From the NCBI RefSeq assembly GCF_023955655.1, contig NZ_JAMXHT010000003.1:372001-436000 (forward strand): 64,000 bases of DNA, in the 5' to 3' direction. The notes under the pieces are model-generated. The model worked only from the letters and a program-made list of their open reading frames with translations. It ran no database searches and had not been told where the DNA came from. Source of the DNA: Ralstonia soli. Lineage in GTDB: Bacteria > Pseudomonadota > Gammaproteobacteria > Burkholderiales > Burkholderiaceae. Made by a program: the position numbers and the translations under genes. Shown piece by piece: positions 50,315 through 57,158 of the stretch (position 1 is the stretch's first letter; every line of letters starts with the position of its first letter).

Positions 50315-51871
50315 ATGGCTTACAGACTCCCTGCGCACCTGCGCCGGAACCGCTACGGCACGCTGTATTTCCGGCTGTCGATCCCGGCGGACCTTCAGGC
50401 AGACTTCCACCAAAACGAGCTTTACCGGAGTCTCGGCACGGCTAGCGTGCGCGAGGCGACGCTTATCGCGCATCATCTGTATGTGACGATAAGTCGAATC
50501 TTTGTGGAATTGCAGCAGATGGATGCAGAGGACCGAAAAAAGGCAGCAGACGCGGCGCTAAAGGCGCTCAAGACCTCCCCTGGCCTGCGGGACAGGATGC
50601 GCGTTGAACGGCTCCAGCGGGCGCTCCGAGAACAGGAGGCTGAACTGGACCGCCGGGAGTGGGAAATCGTCGGAATCGAGGAACGCCACTCGATCGAAGT
50701 GAAAGCACTGAACGGAGCGATTGGTCGCCTTGCTTCCGGCAGCACGACAACCGTCCCGCCTTCCCGCCCGCTAACGGACGCCATCGCTGCCTACATCGAG
50801 GAGAAGACGACCCGCGCCCGCTGGACGAACAAGACACTCGAAAAACGGCAACACTGGTTCCGGCTGTTTCAACAGTTCATGGGCGAACGTCTGGGCCACG
50901 AACCGCGCCTGAAGGAGATCGACCGCGCGGCGTGTGTCTCTTTCCTGAGCCTTCTGCAAAAGCTGCCGCCAAATATGACAAAGAACCACGCTGGCCGCCC
51001 TCTGGACGAGGTGGCAGCACTCGGACTACCTCCGATGGCTGCGGCCAGCATAAACGGCATCTTGGGCTTCCTGAGCGGATTCTTCGACTGGTGCAAGGAG
51101 AACCCGGCGTTCAAGATCGACCACAACCCGGCATACAAGCTCTCAATCGATGAGAGTGGCACCAAGCAACTTCGAGCGTTCAGGGATGAGGAGCTTGTGG
51201 CCCTGCTCAGTTCACCTGCGTTCAGGTCAAAGACGTTCCTGCACCCCTACCACTACTGGATCATTCCAATGGCCTTGCACACCGGCGCGCGCCTCGGGGA
51301 GCTGTGTCAACTTGGACTTTCGGACATCATCGAGGTGAACGGCGTGCCCTGTATTGATATCAACGACGAGGAGGAGAAGGCGCTCAAGAATCGCAACGCC
51401 AAGCGCTTAGTGCCGATTCATTCGTGCCTGATCGAGATGGGGCTATTGCGCTACGTGGCGGCCCTGCGTCAGCGCGGCGAGACGCGCCTGTTTCCTGAAA
51501 TCAACCTTTCGATCAGCGCCAGCCACGACGCCTCGAACTGGTTCAATGACAAGCGCCGATACAGCGACTCCTGCGGCGTCACCGATCCGGAAACTAACTT
51601 CCACTCGTTCCGGCGAACGTTCATCACTCGAACGATCAAGAAAGATGGCGGAGGCTCAGCACACCCGCACGATGTAGCGCCCATCGTTGGACATGAGCAC
51701 GGGTTGATAACGATGGACGTTTACTTCGATGACAAGGACGATGCCGCAGAGCGCCGCGAAACCGTCGAGAAATTCCGGCTGCCGCCTGCCGCCCTATCCA
51801 TCATTCCGCCGATTGAAGACGTCTCCTTCGGCACACGTCCGCCACGCCAACGACGAGCCGCCCGATCTTAA
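50315..51871 (+). CDS. int: Tyrosine-family site-specific integrase
   Basis: 518 residues from the ATG at 50315; an in-frame TTG at 50261 is less likely. N-terminal MAYRLPAHLRRNRYGTLYFR resembles a DUF6538-type DNA-binding region; a coiled coil (about 70-125) and a core-binding domain follow. Catalytic set in order: Arg326 (TGARLGEL), His430 and Arg433 (HSFRRTF), His460 (VGHEHG), Tyr470 (MDVYFDD), so it looks active. Located next to attL, as island integrases usually are. No promoter of its own is obvious; readthrough from ssrA is possible. Confidence 0.93.
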   Translation: MAYRLPAHLRRNRYGTLYFRLSIPADLQADFHQNELYRSLGTASVREATLIAHHLYVTISRIFVELQQMDAEDRKKAADAALKALKTSPGLRDRMRVERLQRALREQEAELDRREWEIVGIEERHSIEVKALNGAIGRLASGSTTTVPPSRPLTDAIAAYIEEKTTRARWTNKTLEKRQHWFRLFQQFMGERLGHEPRLKEIDRAACVSFLSLLQKLPPNMTKNHAGRPLDEVAALGLPPMAAASINGILGFLSGFFDWCKENPAFKIDHNPAYKLSIDESGTKQLRAFRDEELVALLSSPAFRSKTFLHPYHYWIIPMALHTGARLGELCQLGLSDIIEVNGVPCIDINDEEEKALKNRNAKRLVPIHSCLIEMGLLRYVAALRQRGETRLFPEINLSISASHDASNWFNDKRRYSDSCGVTDPETNFHSFRRTFITRTIKKDGGGSAHPHDVAPIVGHEHGLITMDVYFDDKDDAAERRETVEKFRLPPAALSIIPPIEDVSFGTRPPRQRRAARS

Positions 51872-51974
51872 TCTGTGGGTAAGTCCTCGACCGTTCAACT
51901 TGCTCAGAAATTGCCAATCCAGCAGAGCTCTCTCAAACAGGCGGAGCGCACGAGCCACACTGGTTTTCGGCAAC

Positions 51975-52003
51975 AAAAAAGGGCGCTGTGTGCGCCCTTT
52001 TTT
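51975..52003. terminator. Bidirectional terminator after int
   Basis: Stem GGGCGC/GCGCCC, TGTGT loop, six A on the left and six T on the right. It ends int (+) and the 53-residue gene (-). Confidence 0.93.
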
Positions 52004-52019
52004 CTCAACCAAGAGTAGC

Positions 52020-52181
52020 TTACGCGGCTTTAGCCATCGGGCAAGCCTGCTCCAGAAGTCGCGTCAAGCGGTCGGCCTCAGCTTCCATCAGCTGCGTAGC
52101 CTTCACAAGCTCACGCAGCATGCCGAGCATTTCGCCCTTGCTACCGGTCGAGTGGAGGAACGTAACTTTCTGATGTGCCAT
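52020..52181 (-). CDS. Small helical protein of 53 residues, function unknown
   Basis: Starts MAHQKVTFLHSTGSKGEMLG; the rest (LRELVKATQLMEAEADRLTRLLEQ) is one amphipathic, coiled-coil-prone helix. AAGGTGAT 5-10 nt before the ATG at 52181 is a good ribosome-binding site, which supports a real gene despite its size. It is 37 bp downstream of the 122-residue gene on the same strand, so probably its partner, and is followed by a terminator. I do not recognise a family. Confidence 0.6.
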   Translation of the reverse strand: MAHQKVTFLHSTGSKGEMLGMLRELVKATQLMEAEADRLTRLLEQACPMAKAA

Positions 52182-52218
52182 TTCGATCACCTTTAGTCGT
52201 GGGCGGGGTCGTATGTTT

Positions 52219-52587
52219 CTAGAATGCTGCTTGATTTTGTAGCTTCTCAACTTCTTCGTTGTAGAGCGCTTCGTCATCAGCAGCTAGGGCTGCCGCTACA
52301 GCCTCCAATTGCGAGACTTGCTTCTTCGCGTTCAACAAGAGCCGGACATTTTCCGGTCCCAGATCAACTCCTGGGTTACTCAAGTGACTGATGATGGTGT
52401 CGAGCATTCCCGACACAACGCCCATCGAGCTCAGAAGCTGATGAATATTCGGGTTTTCGATGAGTTGGATGCCGTGGAACCCATACAGCTTCGAGTTCGC
52501 AATCACAGTATTGCTTACCCCGAAAATTCGCTCCCAAGCTTCGGTAACGAACTTCGTAGCCTGTTTCTTGAAGTCTTCCTCTGTCAT
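52219..52587 (-). CDS. Hypothetical helical protein of 122 residues
   Basis: MTEEDFKKQATKFVTEAWER begins an all-helical, acidic, soluble protein with no signal peptide. The C-terminus LLLNAKKQVSQLEAVAAALAADDEALYNEEVEKLQ looks coiled-coil. Transcribed with the 53-residue gene. Codon use is less GC-biased than the flanking core genes, which fits acquired DNA. No family recognised; a two-gene unit like this could be a regulatory or toxin-antitoxin pair, but no motif shows it. Confidence 0.55.
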   Translation of the reverse strand: MTEEDFKKQATKFVTEAWERIFGVSNTVIANSKLYGFHGIQLIENPNIHQLLSSMGVVSGMLDTIISHLSNPGVDLGPENVRLLLNAKKQVSQLEAVAAALAADDEALYNEEVEKLQNQAAF

Positions 52588-52952
52588 AGCACCGTTCTAT
52601 CGCGGTTAGGGAAAACTTCCCCAAACCAGTGATTGTAACGGAACCACCACCAATCTACAAGCGAAGACTCCCCTGTTACTTCTAATATGCACTACTTGGA
52701 TGAAAAATCAAGCCATCAACCGCACACAATTTCCGTAGATGAAACGGAAGTCACTTTCGATGCGTTGACACGATCATCCTGCTTCCATGCAGATATCGGC
52801 ATCAGCGAGCGACTCTTGAGCCGCCGCTCCCGCCCAAAGTGGGCGTCAGCCGAGGCGCCTGAGCCTAGACGATCGATGCACCTTAGCAACAGACACGGCT
52901 TTCCACGATACCACAGCTCAGCGTTCCGGGCTGGACTCCCAGAAAGTGCGGC
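52588..52952. other. 365-bp island segment with no supportable gene
   Basis: AT-richer on its left, then GC-richer. It holds a small hairpin (CGCCCA AAG TGGGCG, 52831-52845). A rightward open frame of 135 codons crosses it but overlaps the recombinase gene antisense and looks spurious. It could contain recombination sites for the serine recombinase; I see no clear pair. Confidence 0.4.
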
Positions 52953-53630
52953 TCAGCCGTCATTTAGCACCGCTGGGATACGTGCCAACACGCGCTGCAA
53001 CTGCGCAAGGTGCCAATCGCCGCCCTTCGGCGTCCTTATCCCCAGCCGATTCAACTCCTCTACCATCCGGCGCTGTGACAACCCTGCGGCCTGATAACCA
53101 CGCAGGGTTTGGGCAAGACCGGATGCAAATACGTCGGCCGCGACCATCCGCTCTGCAACGTTCCCCCGCAGGTTTTCGGGTTTGCCGAGCTTCACGCCTC
53201 GCGCCTTTGCCGCTGCAAGCGCATCCTTTGTCCGCTGGCTGATCCGTTTGGCTTCGTGTTCTGCGAATGCCGCCATGATGTGAATCGTCAATTCGTTCGC
53301 TTCCGGCATGTCGCAGGCCAGGAACCGCACCTTGCTCTCCATCAGCCCCGACACGAAGTGAACATTCCGGGCTAGACGATCAAGCTTGGCTATTAGCAAC
53401 GTTGCGCCATGCTTCCGGCAGGCGTCCATCGCCGCCCGGAGTCGGGCGCGCTTTCCGAGTGCATCTGCACCCTTGCCCGACTCGTGCTCCTCAAACTCTG
53501 CTAACAACTCCCACTGCCCGCCGCTCAGATACCGAGTGACGGCCTCCCGCTGCGCATCCATCCCTAGACCACTCTGACCTTGCTTCGCTGTGCTGACCCG
53601 GTAGTAAGCGATGAACTTGCCATTTGCCAT
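52953..53630 (-). CDS. Serine recombinase (resolvase/invertase family)
   Basis: 225 residues. The N-terminal catalytic domain starts MANGKFIAYYRVSTAKQGQS, with nucleophile Ser13 in YRVST; LLIAKLDRLARNVHFVSGLM and AAFAEHEAKRISQRTKDAL are the conserved arginine and dimer-helix regions. A short C-terminal helix-turn-helix (GYQAAGLSQRRMVEELNRLGI) would bind DNA. No large recombinase domain, so it is of the small resolvase type. A 16-bp palindrome lies 15 bp before the start and may be its own operator. Confidence 0.9.
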   Translation of the reverse strand: MANGKFIAYYRVSTAKQGQSGLGMDAQREAVTRYLSGGQWELLAEFEEHESGKGADALGKRARLRAAMDACRKHGATLLIAKLDRLARNVHFVSGLMESKVRFLACDMPEANELTIHIMAAFAEHEAKRISQRTKDALAAAKARGVKLGKPENLRGNVAERMVAADVFASGLAQTLRGYQAAGLSQRRMVEELNRLGIRTPKGGDWHLAQLQRVLARIPAVLNDG

Positions 53631-53644
53631 GTCTGACCTCGTTG

Positions 53645-53660
53645 TTGAACGAACGTTCAA
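53645..53660. repeat. 16-bp palindrome upstream of the serine recombinase
   Basis: TTGAACG-AA-CGTTCAA, perfect 7+2+7. Likely an operator or recombinase-binding half-site pair. Confidence 0.6.
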
Positions 53661-53690
53661 TATGAGGTCATGCTACACGGAGTTCACATA

Positions 53691-53720
53691 TTGCGCAACG
53701 GAGTTACTCCAGAGTATTAT
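53691..53720 (+). promoter_or_regulatory. Promoter of the ribbon-helix-helix operon
   Basis: TTGCGC (53691-53696), 18-bp spacer, TATTAT (53715-53720). The start would be near 53727, inside the inverted repeat below, with AGGAG before the ATG at 53755. Confidence 0.5.
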
Positions 53721-53722
53721 TC

Positions 53723-53740
53723 GTGTCCCACTAGAGACAC
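53723..53740. promoter_or_regulatory. Inverted repeat GTGTC-N8-GACAC, candidate operator
   Basis: Lies between the -10 and the ribosome-binding site of the first gene in the operon, where an autoregulator would block transcription. Confidence 0.4.
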
Positions 53741-53754
53741 ATAGGAGTTAACAT

Positions 53755-54105
53755 ATGTCAGTTTTGACTGATCACGTCATTGATATGCCGTCCAAGAAAC
53801 CACGCCTTAACCTGACGCTCGACGAAGACACCATGGCGCTTCTGCGTTGGCTGTCCGCTGCGACGAACGTGCCGGAAACCAGCATTGTCAACAAGCTGTT
53901 GTCCTCCCATCTGTCCGAACTTTGGGAGTATCGAACGTGGCTCGAACAGCTCCCGAAAGACAACGAGCGGTTAAATATGTTGGGCGTCAATCTGCTGGTC
54001 TCCTACGGCCCCGATGACCTAGTTGCTGGCCTGAAGCGGCTGGACCCGGCATACGAGACCATGGAAGAAAAGATGGCGCGCGCCCTCAAGGGGGAATCCA
54101 AATGA
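53755..54105 (+). CDS. Ribbon-helix-helix-like protein, probable autoregulator
   Basis: 116 residues. Residues 15-55 (PRLNLTLDEDTMALLRWLSA, then TNVPETSIVNKLLSSHL) show the pattern of an RHH DNA-binding unit: a basic beta strand followed by two helices. A helical C-terminus (YETMEEKMARALKGES) may mediate dimer or partner contacts. AGGAG before the ATG. First gene of a three-gene operon; the stop overlaps the next start by 4 bp. Could be an antitoxin-type regulator, but no toxin is recognisable. Confidence 0.6.
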   Translation: MSVLTDHVIDMPSKKPRLNLTLDEDTMALLRWLSAATNVPETSIVNKLLSSHLSELWEYRTWLEQLPKDNERLNMLGVNLLVSYGPDDLVAGLKRLDPAYETMEEKMARALKGESK

Positions 54106-54398
54106 GTCACGCCGAATTTGACGCGCTGGCCGACAGTCGTATGCAGGAGCGACAGGCCATGAACAACCCGGCGCAATGGGGGCCATTCACGGGCGACGGC
54201 TACTATCCCGTCAACGACGAGCAACTAGCCGATACGCTGGTTGGCGCCGATATCGTCATCGCCGAAGACCGTTTCACCTCGTTTGCTTACATGGAAGGCT
54301 ATCTCTCGCCTGAGCGAGGCTCAAAGCCGTTCTTCGCGATCAAGGACCGCACACCCGGCGAAGTGCATTTGCTGTCCGTTCCCGGCGCAAATGAATAG
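54102..54398 (+). CDS. Hypothetical protein of 98 residues
   Basis: Translationally coupled to the RHH-like gene (ATGA overlap). Sequence begins MSHAEFDALADSRMQERQAM; the middle has FTGDGYYPVNDEQLADTLVG and the end DRTPGEVHLLSVPGANE. Soluble, acidic, mixed alpha/beta by appearance; no signal peptide, no known motif. Its position between a regulator and a larger unknown gene suggests the three work together. Confidence 0.55.
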   Translation: MSHAEFDALADSRMQERQAMNNPAQWGPFTGDGYYPVNDEQLADTLVGADIVIAEDRFTSFAYMEGYLSPERGSKPFFAIKDRTPGEVHLLSVPGANE

Positions 54399-54403
54399 CC
54401 GCC

Positions 54404-55225
54404 ATGCTCGAACCCCTGTCATCCGTGCTGGCGCGGCAAACACCGGGCACGCTCGAACGCGCCCGAAGCATCATCCAGCCGTGTGACCGTGAACGGCTGA
54501 TCGGCATGTATCGCAACGCGTTTGCGACGCAGCAGCGAACCAAGGCATTCTTGCTGGCGGAAGCCCTCACGATTCATCGCCTGCCACCGTGTCTTCGGTT
54601 CGCACATCCACCGCCCGTTCGCCCGCTTACGGTCGATCAACAGCTTGATCTATTCGCCCACGACATCCAGTGGCTCGCAGGACAGCACGCTGCACAACGC
54701 CGTGCTGTCACCGGCAAACGCTACACGCGCTTGTTTGATGAATTCATCTGCCCCGATGAGTTCGAGTGGGTGCGCGAGGCGGAATACTGGTTCAACAACG
54801 GCGAACGCGACCAGTGGGTTATCGTGCGCGGGTTGGCTTTGTCAGAGCGACAGCAATGGGAATGCAAGTGGTTGCGCTCGCCCGTTGTCAGTCGGAAAGC
54901 AGATGCCCTCGCCGAGCGTCGAGATACGGTCTACAAGGCAATCATGTTGCACCTACCCAAGACCAGCCGGACGATGGATACGGATGCAGCCAAAGCGGTC
55001 TTGACCCGCCGATTTCGGGTTTGGCTATGCGGCCAGATGACGCGAGATGGAGGTCGGGTTAGCCCCGCTGCTGCCGCTCGACTCTACGCCATGTGGACCG
55101 GCGACGCGATCGACAGGGGCACGGCCGGCAAGGCGCTGGATTGGCTAGAAACGAACATCCCCGAATCTCGCAATCGCAGACATGGCGGCGCACGTAGCGG
55201 CGAGATCGCCATCTCGAACGTATGA
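54404..55225 (+). CDS. Hypothetical protein of 273 residues, island cargo
   Basis: Five bases after the previous stop, so in the same operon. A basic, Arg/Trp-rich protein without signal peptide or membrane segment: RYTRLFDEFICPDEFEWVRE, YWFNNGERDQWVIVRGLALS, RQQWECKWLRSP, AAAARLYAMWTGDAIDRGTA. The basic tail (ESRNRRHGGARSGE) could bind nucleic acid. I do not recognise a family; replication-initiator and nuclease motifs were looked for by eye and not seen. Confidence 0.6.
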   Translation: MLEPLSSVLARQTPGTLERARSIIQPCDRERLIGMYRNAFATQQRTKAFLLAEALTIHRLPPCLRFAHPPPVRPLTVDQQLDLFAHDIQWLAGQHAAQRRAVTGKRYTRLFDEFICPDEFEWVREAEYWFNNGERDQWVIVRGLALSERQQWECKWLRSPVVSRKADALAERRDTVYKAIMLHLPKTSRTMDTDAAKAVLTRRFRVWLCGQMTRDGGRVSPAAAARLYAMWTGDAIDRGTAGKALDWLETNIPESRNRRHGGARSGEIAISNV

Positions 55226-55564
55226 GCAATATGGGCATCCCTCCCAATCCACAGGATTGGGGGTGCATAGCCGGCTTTTCAAAACGTCCCAAAGCCAATG
55301 CACGTAAGGCTTTGCGTGCCCTCTGAAGGGTCCACACCCTGAAGCACACTGAAGGGTCCACGCAATAGACCAGAAATACGCCCGACTGCGGACCCTTCCC
55401 GACGTTTTTCGTGGACTCTTCTACCCTGCCCCTCCGGTAGCGGCCACACCTGTCCTATCTGCCAGCCGTTGCAGACGATGCCGAATACATGACCGACCCC
55501 CACGAGCGCACAGCTCCTTTTGCGATCGTCGGCCACTACGTGCGTATCGAAAACGCTTAGCCAG
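55226..55564. other. 339-bp gap with repeated GAAGGGTCC motif
   Basis: No gene seen. A hairpin (CCCAATCC ACA GGATTGGG, 55243-55261) follows the 273-residue gene. GAAGGGTCC occurs at 55325-55333 and 55351-55359 as direct copies and inverted at 55390-55398. It could be a protein-binding region or an old origin or transfer site. Confidence 0.5.
55325..55398. repeat. Three-copy GAAGGGTCC motif
   Basis: Two direct copies inside a 13-bp repeat CTGAAGGGTCCAC, 26 bp apart, plus one inverted copy. Confidence 0.5.
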
Positions 55565-55948
55565 TTACTTGTAGGGCATGCCAATCGAACCGCAGGCTTC
55601 CGCCAAAGCGTCAAACACAATGAGGTGCATGCCGTCGCCCCATGCTACAGGCCGAGCGTCGAGGTAGCGATCTACGATGGCGGTCAGTTGAACGTCCGTC
55701 GCACGCATCGCATCAACGCACTTCCCTAACATCTGCTCCCTGGCGAGGTCGCGGAATGCAAAGATCGGCGACATGAACATGCCGTCAATCACGCCCATCA
55801 CATACGCACGGCGCATCAGGTCAGGCAATTCGCGATAGTGAGTGCCCGTCACAAACGGATTGTGAATGTGGACGGGCGGCGGAGGGGACTGCGCGAAAGA
55901 AGCGGTGCCCAGAATCAACAAGGCTGCTGCCGCAAGTAGCTTTCTCAT
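55565..55948 (-). CDS. Exported protein with Rap1a/Tai-like character
   Basis: 127 residues. Signal peptide MRKLLAAAALLILGTASFAQ; then HIHNPFVTGTHYRELPDLMR, RRAYVMGVIDGMFM, CVDAMRATDVQLTAIVDRYL and ALAEACG. The 'YVxGVxDG ... C ... YL ... C' layout with two cysteines resembles the Rap1a/Tai immunity-like fold found in periplasmic proteins. This is an inference from pattern, not a firm family call. Leftward, unlike the operon before it; AT-richer surroundings. Confidence 0.5.
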   Translation of the reverse strand: MRKLLAAAALLILGTASFAQSPPPPVHIHNPFVTGTHYRELPDLMRRAYVMGVIDGMFMSPIFAFRDLAREQMLGKCVDAMRATDVQLTAIVDRYLDARPVAWGDGMHLIVFDALAEACGSIGMPYK

Positions 55949-56162
55949 TGCGATTGTCAGGTGGTCTCGTCGTTTGCTGACTTCTAATTGCGCAAGCCAA
56001 GCAAGCTAATCCTTGAGGCGGAATGGTGTCTCACGCACCGACCGGCAGAAGTTGCTGCCGATTCCAAATGATCCCCTCAAGATACCGCTGTAAGGATATC
56101 CAGTAAGGTTTCCTGAATCATATGTCAGCACGCGTCGGCTCCATCAAAAAGTGGAACCCCTA

Positions 56163-56194
56163 GAAAAAACGCACCTTCTCGATGGGGTGCGTTT
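56163..56194 (-). terminator. Terminator of the 111-residue exported protein gene
   Basis: Stem AAACGCACC/GGTGCGTTT with a 10-nt loop and a T-run leftward. Confidence 0.8.
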
Positions 56195-56232
56195 CGTCAA
56201 CCGGCGCAAGTTTTCGTGGAAACCTTATACCT

Positions 56233-56568
56233 CTATTTCACGTGCTCGATGAACGTCCAGTATTCCACTACGTCTCCACGTCGCCGAATTTTTACCTTCC
56301 CTGTGAAGATGGACGTATCGGTCAATTCGACGCTTTCCCCAACATCAAAGATATCGCACTGGCCATTTGCGAGACCTGCCCCCAGCGCCTTCTTGAAGGC
56401 AACGTTGTCGCGGCTTGCAGAGTAGCCAACTATCTTCCCAAACATTTCCTCGGACTGGCATCCATAGGTCTTCTTTTCTATCCGGTGCGCACTTTGCGCG
56501 CCCGCACTCGCCGCCCATGCCAGAGCCACAATACCCAATGTGACCGAAGTGAAAACTCGTCTCATCAT
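56233..56568 (-). CDS. Exported hypothetical protein of about 111 residues
   Basis: Signal peptide (MMRRVFTSVTLGIVALAWAA, cut after SAGA). The mature part has a Cys pair (YGCQSEEMFG and ANGQCDIF) and a beta-rich C-terminus (VELTDTSIFTGKVKIRRRGD). Two adjacent ATGs (56568, 56565); GAGG is best spaced for the second. No family recognised. It is the last gene before the right border of the island. Confidence 0.55.
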   Translation of the reverse strand: MMRRVFTSVTLGIVALAWAASAGAQSAHRIEKKTYGCQSEEMFGKIVGYSASRDNVAFKKALGAGLANGQCDIFDVGESVELTDTSIFTGKVKIRRRGDVVEYWTFIEHVK

Positions 56569-56787
56569 CGTCCTCGTCAGTCTTCTTGGCGTCGTTATCA
56601 GATACGCAAATGCCGCTACCCTCGGCGCCGGACAATCGTATCGAGCCAGTCATCATGTCGCCTACCCAACGACCGGAGGGCTAAGCATGGCCTTTGCACT
56701 CGGCCTTTATTCGATTCCTCGTTCCTCAATCGAACTAAAACCGCAACCGTGACGCCTCACCCTCCGTGCTAGACTCGCCCCACTCAA

Positions 56788-56796
56788 GTGTCCCAA
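56788..56796 (+). repeat. Third GTGTCCCAA copy, candidate arm site
   Basis: Same orientation as the two copies at the left end; 85 bp inside attR. Confidence 0.4.
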
Positions 56797-56862
56797 TGTG
56801 GACAGATGCCTTACACACCTACAACCCAAGAACCCGCACGGGTGAACGATTACATGCCTAGT

Positions 56863-56897
56863 TGGTGGAGCCGGTGAACCTCCCGCCGGCTCCACCA
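56863..56897. repeat. 12-bp inverted repeat at the right attachment site
   Basis: TGGTGGAGCCGG (56863-56874) is the exact reverse complement of CCGGCTCCACCA (56886-56897), the last 12 nt of the tmRNA copy, with an 11-bp spacer. Confidence 0.8.
56881..56897 (+). repeat. attR core: second copy of the ssrA 3' end
   Basis: TCCCGCCGGCTCCACCA, identical to 50201-50217. Confidence 0.92.
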
Positions 56898-56933
56898 AAT
56901 TCCGCTCTCAAACGTCTTTGGCGTTTGGCAATG

Positions 56934-56968
56934 AAACCCCGCTGGGCTTGGCTCTGCGGGGTTTTTTT
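56934..56968 (+). terminator. Displaced native ssrA terminator
   Basis: Stem AACCCCGC/GCGGGGTT with a 13-nt loop and seven T, 37 bp after the attR core. With the island removed it would sit about 37 bp after the tmRNA CCA. Confidence 0.85.
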
Positions 56969-57158
56969 GTTGCAAACTTCCCCACGCCATTCCCAGTCAC
57001 GACGCCCCCAATCTCGGCGGCTTTATGGGGAGTTGTCGAACGCCCCCGAAAGCAAAAGACCCGTTCGGGATTGCATCTTTGAGTGGCCTTTCAGCGTTTG
57101 CTTTTGACCGGTTGATCTGTAGCCGAGCACCGTCGTTCAGCCCATATCACGCATCACC

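Larger units (their letters stand above)
50218..56897. mobile_element. 6.7-kb genomic island integrated at ssrA
   Basis: Bounded by the 17-bp direct repeat of the tmRNA 3' end. Contents in order: tyrosine recombinase, a leftward pair of small helical proteins, a serine recombinase, a rightward three-gene operon led by a ribbon-helix-helix-like protein, and two leftward exported proteins. No conjugation, phage structural or replication gene is recognisable. Candidate arm-type sites (GTGTCCCAA) occur near both ends. It is probably an integrative element that is mobilised by others or has decayed. Confidence 0.88.
56569..57158. other. Right end of the island and junction
   Basis: 590 bp without a gene. 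It holds the third GTGTCCCAA copy (56788-56796), an inverted copy of the attachment core, attR, and beyond it the displaced ssrA terminator (56934-56968). The last 190 bp before the diguanylate cyclase stop show nothing else. Confidence 0.6.

Noticed and set aside
50043-50315. Leftward open frame of 90 codons over the tmRNA 3' half
   Set aside because: It is antisense to ssrA; such frames over tmRNA are a known false call and there is no ribosome-binding site.
52687-53094. Rightward frame of 135 codons in the island
   Set aside because: Overlaps the serine recombinase gene antisense, has no ribosome-binding site and an amino acid mix typical of a shadow frame.
50218-56897. Prophage or integrative conjugative element
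   Set aside because: No phage structural, lysis, relaxase or type IV secretion gene is recognisable in 6.7 kb.
56869-56897. Broken tRNA gene at the right border
   Set aside because: Only the 17-nt tmRNA end is present, with no anticodon arm; it is an attachment-site copy.
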